Below, in pieces: positions 56,810 to 64,000 of a stretch of 64,000 nt of DNA. The stretch comes from Heliocidaris erythrogramma (taxonomy: Eukaryota; Echinodermata; Echinoidea; Camarodonta; Echinometridae). The translations under genes were made by a program, and so were the position numbers. The stretch lies in contig CM046867.1 in assembly GCA_025617745.1 (NCBI GenBank), positions 26,218,705 to 26,282,704 of the forward strand, given 5' to 3'. How positions within the stretch are numbered: the first letter of the stretch is position 1; the number at the start of each line of letters is the position of its first letter. The notes beneath the pieces were generated by a model. It was not told the origin of the DNA, did no database searches, and saw only the letters and a program-made list of their open reading frames with translations.

Positions 56810-57134
56810 TATTACATTTATATAGCGCATTATGTGAATACTTCAATGTTATTTATTATTATCCCTGGTCATTGCATTTCAAGCCCGCACACAAGTGTGC
56901 ACAGTCTCCACTCCTTAGGGAGCATTACTATTATTTGCACCGTTCACATGCATGCATGTAGTGTAATAACAAAAAAGTCAAAATGACTTTCGGCAATCCT
57001 CACAGGTACCCATTACCTCCTGGGTAAGAGTGGCAATGGAGATTAATGTCTTGCCAAAGGACGTGCCGCGGCTGGACTCGAACCGCGAACCACGTGATCA
57101 ACAGACCGGTGACGTATCCGCTAGACCACGACAC
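56758..57134 (-). mobile_element. tRNA-derived SINE, reverse orientation
   Basis: Reading the minus strand from 57134: TGTCGTGGTCTAGCGGATAC (A-box region), a CTGTTGA anticodon-loop-like word, GCGGTTCGAGTCC (B box) and CCGCGGCA, which pairs with the first eight bases with two G-U pairs. The body has CCTTTGGCAAGACATTAATC and GTGTGCGGGC, and the tail runs into (ATT)n. A functional tRNA is unlikely because the anticodon stem is poor. Confidence 0.85.
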
Positions 57135-57165
57135 CTACAAAAATCATGTCCATTATCCTCAGAAA

Positions 57166-57432
57166 GGGCGAGATAGCTCACCGGTCGAGCAGTGGTTTGT
57201 AATTAATGACCCGGGTTCGAAACCAGGATGCACACTTGTCCTTTGGTAAGGCATTAACCCCTAGTCCCTCGGAGAGGACTTAAAGCCGTTGGTCGTATGG
57301 TTGTTTACATACAAGCAGTATGATTTACACCATTGTCACTGATGGAATAATGTCAGGTTGATGCTGAAGTTATGCATTAATTAAATTGTATATTTTGCTG
57401 GAAATGGGAATAAATTAGATTGAATTGAATTT
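57166..57432 (+). mobile_element. tRNA-derived SINE, forward orientation
   Basis: GGGCGAGATAGCTCACCGGT then CGAGCAG (A box), GGGTTCGAAACCAGG (B box, about 57213), then TCCTTTGGTAAGGCATTAA, a body, and an AATTGAATTGAATT tail. It begins 32 bases from the start of the opposite SINE. Confidence 0.85.
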
Positions 57433-58480
57433 CGTTCAAAGCAAACATAGAAAATCCATGATACACAGGCCCTTATTATAGGGAACGCTGGCGAGCAGGG
57501 CTTGAACAAAACAAAAAGAAAGCAAACCAAAAAGGGGTCCAATTATTGTCTTATTTTCTTTTCCTTTTCCTCTCCTCCATCTTTTTCTCTTTTCTCCTCT
57601 TTCATTATTTTCTTTTACCCCATCTGATTTGCTGAGCACGTGCCCGATTACCCCTCGTAGTTAGTACTAGTTACGCCCCTGTTTTAGTTTTGTTTTTTAT
57701 TTTTATTTTTTTGTTTTTGTTTTTATTTTTCCCCAGTATAATTATGTTAAAGCATATATATATAATCGCATTTTCAAAATTATTGTTCCATATACATTTG
57801 AAAGAAATATCAACTTTCGGTGGCCTTCCTAAATTCCTTGGTTATTTCTCACTTGTTCCGTCAGTGTTGTGCCCCCTTCAAAGAAGTGAGAAAAGGGACT
57901 TTTATCAATGTTCAATATTTGGATCTTGGCCTAGATCGCAGTGGTTATTTGCGAATTTTCCTCAGTACATGGAATATGAAATGACGTTTTAAAGCTTAAA
58001 AATGAGAAAATAATTTTTAAAATCACTTTGCTCCCAGCTTGTACAATTCCGTATAACTTGGAGGGGGATATAGGCGTGCGAAGGGCTGCAGCCCCTTGAG
58101 GATTTTGAGAAGGGCAATATTGGCTCGACTATCACCTCATTACGGGCAGCGAGGTACTCCAATATCCTCATATTTAGATAGTTTCATACTGGAATAGATG
58201 TAATTTTTGTACATTTTCACTGCAAAATGTCGAAATTTTTCCTTTCTCGCTTCGCTCGCTCATAATTTATACATAGAAAAGGGAAAATTGAAATTCGGGC
58301 ATTTACGCCTATGGGGAGGTCGAAAACGCGTTTTGCCCCCCCCCCCCCACCTTTTTGTTGGGGCGATCGCCCCCCACCCCCACTTCCGACGCCTATGAAC
58401 GCATCCTAGATCTCAGCTAGCTTTAAATGACGTCACAGTTTATGGCAGGTTTCTTCGCAAAAACCGCACCCTTCTAGAGA
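57433..58480. other. Intergenic, nothing recognised
   Basis: Poly-T/poly-A stretches and a C13 run near 58337; GCTTCGCTCGCTCAT at 58250 is a frequent repeat-end word but no partner was found. Confidence 0.4.
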
Positions 58481-59195
58481 AAACTAGAAGAGAGATATGA
58501 AACAAAATACAAAATGATAAAGGAAGAAATAAAAGAAAAATGCTGAAAACATAAAAGAAGGAAAGAGAAGAAAATGCCAGAATAAGAAAGACAGAATAGA
58601 GAAGATGATAAAAGGAAGAAACAAAGAATAAGAGACAGAGGAAAGATCAAAAGAGAAGATGAAAGGAGATTAATGAAGAATGACGGGGTAGGGTAGAACA
58701 AAAGATGAAAGAGATGAAAAAAGGAAAAAATAAAGGAAAACATAAGGAGAGATAAAAGACAAAATGATGGAAGGATAAAACAAAGACTAACATTTATAAA
58801 GGAAGGACAGCAAGAGAAGATAAAGAAAGGGAACAAAGAACAATATATGGAAAGACAGAAATAGAAGATCCAAGAAAGATCAAAATGCAGAAAGTGAAGA
58901 ACAAAGAAAGATCAAAACAAAAAAAGAGCATGAGAGAAGACAGAAAGAATAACATAAGAAAGGACAGAAAGAGAAGAATAGCATAATCAAAGAAGGAAAG
59001 GAAGAAGAAAATAAAGAGCGACGAATAGAAGGATATAGAAATAAAGAAGAAGGGAGAAAAATAAAGGAAAGGTAAAGATAAAATGATACTAAAGCAAAGA
59101 ATATAACATAAGAAAAGTTTGGGAAAACAAATGCAGAAAGATAAAGCAGTATTAAGTTTAAGACAGAAGAAAAAATAAAAGGATGAAAATATGAA
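58481..59195. repeat. Purine-rich tract (GAAAGAAGAAA)
   Basis: About 700 bases with a strong plus-strand A/G bias and GAAAGA words. Minus-strand open frames of 120 and 148 codons are Phe/Ser/Leu shadows. Confidence 0.88.
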
Positions 59196-59204
59196 CGAAC
59201 ATAT

Positions 59205-59962
59205 GTCCTGGTGGTAGTTGACCTAAGGTGGCAGTTGTCAGGGGGTAGTTGTCCCGGGGGTAGTTGTACGGATACGATATATACATGTATACCCTGCACC
59301 TTTTTTTTTTCAAGTGGGGAGTTCATAAACGACGGTTCTAGTAGTAGAATTTTTATTTTAAACGCGCTGGAAGCATGGGTATCAATATCCCAGGAGGGGG
59401 AGGATGTGTGATATATTCCCCAAATAATTCAGGAGGAGGGGGCGGGTGGCCTGTAGGATTGGCCTGTATCATGACCCCCCCCCCCCCCCACCCCAATAAT
59501 TCACCTTCAAAAAATGACATGATCAAATCAGGATGAGGAGGAGGAGGACCATAATGATTATTATTTTGTCATGATTTTTGTTAAGATTTGATTATGACCG
59601 AATAATGATTTCAAAGAAAATAATAAAATTAAGCAAGTTAGTAATTACCATGAAACCACATGCACTGAAATGCTCTGAAAGGTGATTTTAATTCAGGGAA
59701 ATTTGAAAGTCCGAACCGTGGGAGGGCATACTTCATTCCCACGTCCATGGCCATAAACAGAGGCACACTGTAAGAACGGTAGATGCCAATAAATTGTACG
59801 CTACTAAAATCATGTATTATGAAAATATTGCTACGAGGGCTTGATATCCCATCCCAAAATCAAAACAAAAACAAATTTCTCGCGGCAATTTCTAAGCGGG
59901 TATCTGGACAACTACCTCCCCCCCCCCCCCCACAACTAATCTGCAGAACAACTACCCCCTCC
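59205..59962. repeat. Foldback-like element of GGGGGTAGTTGTCC motifs
   Basis: The left part repeats GGGGGTAGTTGTCCCGG-like words (59205-59275); the right part has the inverse GGACAACTACCTCCCC and CAGAACAACTACCCCC (59906-59960). Same design as 43021-43625. Confidence 0.7.
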
Positions 59963-60273
59963 AACAATCCCACTTGAGATAAAGGCTAAGGATTAGGGTC
60001 TCCACAGGAGATCTGGATCTGTGCGTGTGGGTGTGTGGAGGGGGTCCTCTCCTCCCACGTAGATGTTTGGATTAGACATCGTTTTCTAATTATTAAGGCA
60101 TTGGCATAAGGCATTTGCAAAGCGCCTTTCAAAGCGTGGGGAGCATTGATAAATATAGTTCACTTAAAAAAAAAAATAGGGATATATTTGACAAAAGCCG
60201 GGAATGCATTCTAAGGCTTTCTTAAATACAGTACCGTTGGGTTGTCTTTTATCCATTTCCCTTTCTTATTTGA

Positions 60274-60879
60274 TTTAAATGACGACCCTCTTCTCCGATT
60301 ATGAATAGCGACCCTCTTCTCCGATTATGAATAGCGACCCTCTTCTCTGATTATGAATAGCGACCCTCTTCTCCGATTATGAATAGCGACCCTCTTCTCC
60401 GATTATGAATAGCGACCCTCTTCTCCGATTATGAATAGCGACCCTCTTCTTCGATTATGAATAGCGACCCTCTTCTCCGATTATGATTAGCTACCCTCTT
60501 CTTCGATTATGAATAGCGACCCTCTTCTCCGATTATGAATAGCGACCCTCTTCTCCGATTATGATTAGCTACCCTCTTCTCCGATTATGAATAGCGACCC
60601 TCTTCTCCGATTATGAATAGCGACCCTCTTCTCCGATTATGAATAGCGACCCTCTTCTCCGATTATGAATAGCGACCCTATTCTCCGATTATGAATAGCG
60701 ACCCTCTTCTCCGATTATGAATAGCGACCCTCTTCTCCGATTATGAATAGCGACCCTCTTCTCCGATTATGAATAGCGACCCTCTTCTTCGATTATGAAT
60801 AGCGACCCTCTTCTTCGATTATGAATAGCGACCCTCTTCTCCGATTATGATTAGCTACCCTCTTCTCCGATTATGAAGT
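60274..60879 (+). repeat. 26-bp minisatellite, about 23 copies
   Basis: GCGACCCTCTTCTCCGATTA then TGAATA in tandem, with variants TTCGATT and ATTAGCTACC recurring at intervals. No spacers, so it is not a CRISPR array. Confidence 0.96.
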
Positions 60880-60884
60880 ACCCC

Positions 60885-61612
60885 AAAAGTGCCCTTTTTT
60901 ATCTATGAAAATTGCCCCCTTTTCTTCGTATAGTGTCCTTTTTTCTTTCTAATAAGTGCCCTTTTACCTTCTGATAAGTGCCCCTTTTAACCTCAGACAT
61001 TACTTCCCCTTATGAAATCTAATAATTGCCATCTTTGTCTAATTAGTGCCTATTTCCCGTTCTAATAGTGCAAATTTTCCTTTTGATGAGTGCCCCTTTT
61101 CCTTCATAAAACTGCGCCCCTTCTTCTTTCTGATAAATGCCCTTTTCACCTTCTGATAAGTGCCCATTTGACTTCAGACATTACTGCCCCTTTTGAAATC
61201 TGTGCCTTTGTTTTTCGTCTGATTAGTGCCCATTTTCCATTCTAATAGTACAATTTTCCCTTCTTATAAGTGCCCTTTTTCACCTCTGATAAGTGACTCT
61301 GTTTCTCTGTATGACTGCCCTTTCTTCTTTCTAATGAGTGCCCTTTTGTCTTCTGATAGGTTCCCCTTTTGAGTTCAGATAAGACTAGTGTCCCCTTTGA
61401 AATCCGACAAGTGTCCCTGTTTTCGTCTGATTGGTGCCCATTTTCTGTTCGAATAGTGCAATTTTTCCTTATGATAAGTTCCCTTTTCACCTCTTATAAA
61501 TGTCTCTTTTTAAGTGCCCCTTTTACTTCTGATCAGTGCCCCTTTTTTCTTTCTAAAAGTATTATTTTCCCTTTTGATAAGTGCCCCTTTTGTCTTCTGA
61601 TAAGTGCCCTAC
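60885..61612. repeat. Degenerate GTGCCCCTTTT tandem tract
   Basis: Dozens of TTCTGATAAGTGCCCCTTTT-like words at 25-30-base spacing, directly following the minisatellite. A short run of the same type is at 62470-62515. Confidence 0.85.
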
Positions 61613-62771
61613 CTATATACATATATATATATTTAATTTATTGTACCTATATACTCTAATGTCGCTTACAAACTGTGCCCTAAAGTCCACAAATGATCCA
61701 CATTGGCCAACCTAGCTCCAAATAATCAGAGGCTTCAAAATAATAGATTCCCCTACTGATATCAGCACAATGAGAGACAGTCTAGCAGAGGGCAGGAGGG
61801 GCACAATAAGCCACTTCGGAGATGCAATCTGAGCATGAGCAGATAAAGGTCATCTGTACCAAATTCTAAAACCCACTGACACTAATATTCGATATGTGCT
61901 CATGAATGTCATGTAATCATTATTCAATTATGCACTAATGGTGCATTCCATGATATCCAGGTGGAAGTATTCTTTTTAAAGGGGGAAACAAAAGCTATTC
62001 ATGAGGCACCTCTATCACTCCCAGAGTTATTTTTCTGAAGTGCACATAAAGGGACCCTCCATGTCTAAAATATCTGTGGATATTTGGGGTCATTTATACC
62101 ATGCGCTAACCCCGAACTGGCTTATTCCATAAGTTCTACAAGAATGAGCAGTGCCACTAAATCAAAACAGGAAGGAGGACAATTTTTTCTAAAAATTTTC
62201 CAAAGCTCGCTCGCTACGCTCGCTCGCATTTACCATTGTCTTCTTATCATATTAGGAAAATCGCTGTTATTCAAAATATCTTCAATATTTTGCTCGCTCG
62301 CAAATGAATAATCAGACCATTGCACTCAACTGCAAAGTAGTTTTTATCTAGAACCATACGTTAAGACAAACAATGTGTCGAAAATGATCCTCGATAGTGT
62401 ATTAATCAGAATGTAGCGGTATACTAATGTCTCAAAGTGGCATTTTCCGCCTTGTTTTTACCCCTTTTGTTGGTGCCCCTTTTTTCCCCAAAGTGCCCCT
62501 TTTTGTTGGTGCCCCCCACTTTGAAAGACGCTCCACCGTCCCTGTTTATGTCCATATGCAATCCAAAATAAAATATGTACTTTTTGTTTCTTTCTATTCC
62601 TCTCTCAGTCATTATCTGTTCAATTCACAAGGATACTCTGGCAGTAAGAGTATCTAACTCATGATGGACATGAAATGTAATTGATTCAAAGGTTTTGCAC
62701 ATTGTTAGTCATTTGAAAATTATTTTGTTTTTCTTGCTCTACTTAAAAAAAAAAGATCTTCTGTTTTCTTC
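61613..62771. other. Intergenic, nothing recognised
   Basis: Contains an ATATAT tract (61618-61632), CGCTCGCTACGCTCGCTCGC at about 62209 and no recognisable gene. Confidence 0.4.
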
Positions 62772-63482
62772 TTAAAGGGAACTCCAACCATAATGGCAAG
62801 TTGTTCTGAAAGAAAGAGGAAAAATCAGAGAAGCAGATTGGAGAGAGTTTGAACGAAATCCGACAAGCAATAAGAAAGTTGTGAATTTTTTTGTGAAGTT
62901 GTAATCACTATTCATATGGGAATTTCAAATTGGCTGAATAGGCAATGGTTACTGTTATGTTGTGTAGGAAAACTCCCCCATTCACTCCAACACACAAAAA
63001 GACTAAAATGTATTCCTCAGTAGGATCTTTTTCATTCATGAGGACCTATAACAACAGTGGTGGATCCATGGGAGCACTTCCGACCCGTGCCGCCCCTTTT
63101 GGAAGAAAAATATGCATTGTGCTCCCCCCTTTTTGGATCATGCCCCCCCCCCTTTAAAACGAAAACTTTTTTTTTTGGTTGCTTGTCAGAAAATTATGGA
63201 AGGAAACTGGACCCCCATAACCCCCCCCCCCCCCCCCCCCCCCCCACTGAGCGAATTTGGAGGTCTGGTGGAAAAAACAATATTTGTCACCACCCCGCCA
63301 CAAGTATGTCACAATTGACTCACCAAATTGCCAATTATGTGATTCGCATAGATTTAGTGATCTCATTTTCCTTAACTTTAATATTCCTTGTCCGATTTCC
63401 TTCAAACTTTCACCATCCTGTTTTTCTTATTTTTCTGCTTTCACAGAATTCATCTTATCACCAAAGTTGGATTGCCCTTTAA
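62772..63482. mobile_element. Large member of the AAAGTCCACCCT-type MITE family
   Basis: TTAAAGGGAACTCCAACCAT at the left and AAGTTGGATTGCCCTTTAA at the right. The middle holds an unrelated C-rich insertion (poly-C at 63222-63245). Confidence 0.75.
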
Positions 63483-63837
63483 ATAAGAGGACAACTGGAT
63501 CTAGCCTATCTGTCCCATCTTAACACTCACATTCACCTACAACCATCCATCCATACACACACGCTTCTTTTCTCTCCTTGGATTGTTTGGCATTCTTAAT
63601 ACATCCTCTCTTCTCATCATTTCACTTTTTTCAATTTCCAATCCTTTTTGCAGTACCGTATTCGATAAATTATTACAAACAGAAACTTGATGATGCTTTG
63701 AACATTTAGTTGAAGCCATTTATTTTCAGGTATAACACATACATGGACACACTCAACAGAGACAAAACGGATCACAATAAAACAATAAATATATCTACTC
63801 AAATTCTTTGATGTAGAGTTGGAAATATTGTGGTCAT

Positions 63838-64000
63838 TGGAGCCTTTCTGCTACCAATGCATTCTTTTGATAGTCAATGGAAATCATGATCGTAAAGACT
63901 TCCAAATATCAATGTTAGCGCCATTCTGCTACCAATGCATTTGAAAGTCAATGAATATCATGATCATAAAGAATTCCTAATATCAACATTAGTGCCCTTC
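63838..64000. repeat. About 77-bp tandem repeat running off the window
   Basis: TTCTGCTACCAATGCATT, AGTCAATG, ATCATGATC and TCAAxxTTAG landmarks occur twice, and a third unit starts at the end. Confidence 0.85.

Noticed and set aside
57061-57134. Possible functional tRNA gene (Asn-like GTT)
   Set aside because: The acceptor stem and B box fit but the anticodon stem does not pair well, and the sequence continues into a SINE body with an ATT tail.
58474-59326. 120- and 148-codon minus-strand hydrophobic frames
   Set aside because: Shadows of a purine-rich tract.
60274-60879. Regular repeat array resembling a CRISPR
   Set aside because: Units follow one another without spacers and the genome is animal.

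Overview
This is a eukaryotic (metazoan) genomic window. Split genes with GT-AG introns, dense dispersed repeats, many short inverted-repeat transposons, and the frequent word ACATGTA all point away from a prokaryote. The flavour (ACATGTA-rich AT-biased DNA, TTAA-flanked inverted-repeat elements, tRNA-derived SINEs, and animal orthologues of NCDN, CARS2 and CFAP97) suggests a marine deuterostome, most likely an echinoderm such as a sea urchin. The species is an inference and was not tested.

Three protein-coding genes can be supported. (1) The 5' part of a neurochondrin (NCDN) gene runs on the minus strand from 4788 down to 2330 and continues past the left edge. (2) A complete mitochondrial cysteinyl-tRNA synthetase gene (CARS2) runs on the plus strand from 17498 to 39048. 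I assemble 14 coding exons with matching phases and a 602-residue product. (3) A complete CFAP97 (Hemingway-family ciliary protein) gene runs on the minus strand from 54835 to 42544 in 3 coding exons, product 507 residues. NCDN and CARS2 are divergent, about 12.7 kb apart; CARS2 and CFAP97 are convergent, tail to tail. They share no obvious pathway.

The rest is repeats. 1-1003: a tandem array with a terminal hairpin. 4.8-17.5 kb: intergenic, with inverted-repeat elements, a Tc1-like fragment and a pyrimidine tract. 17.8-39 kb: CARS2 introns with nested MITE, Tc1-like, Tigger-like, SINE and LINE pieces, plus two tandem-repeat elements carrying AGGTCA direct repeats. 40-42.5 kb: convergent intergenic space. 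44.9-53.6 kb: the large CFAP97 intron, with a near-perfect 510-bp hairpin and a 1.1-kb long-inverted-repeat element. 55-64 kb: gene-free, with two oppositely oriented copies of a 26-bp minisatellite, two head-to-head SINEs and several low-complexity tracts.

The most unusual signals are: a 13-copy, 63-bp tandem array that multiplies the end of CARS2 exon 7 together with its splice donor; the long hairpin in the CFAP97 intron; AGGTCA-N1-AGGTCA (DR1-like) motifs multiplied inside three different tandem-repeat elements; and a partial duplicate of an NCDN exon lying in the neighbouring intron. No bacterial-style system, CRISPR array or operon is present.
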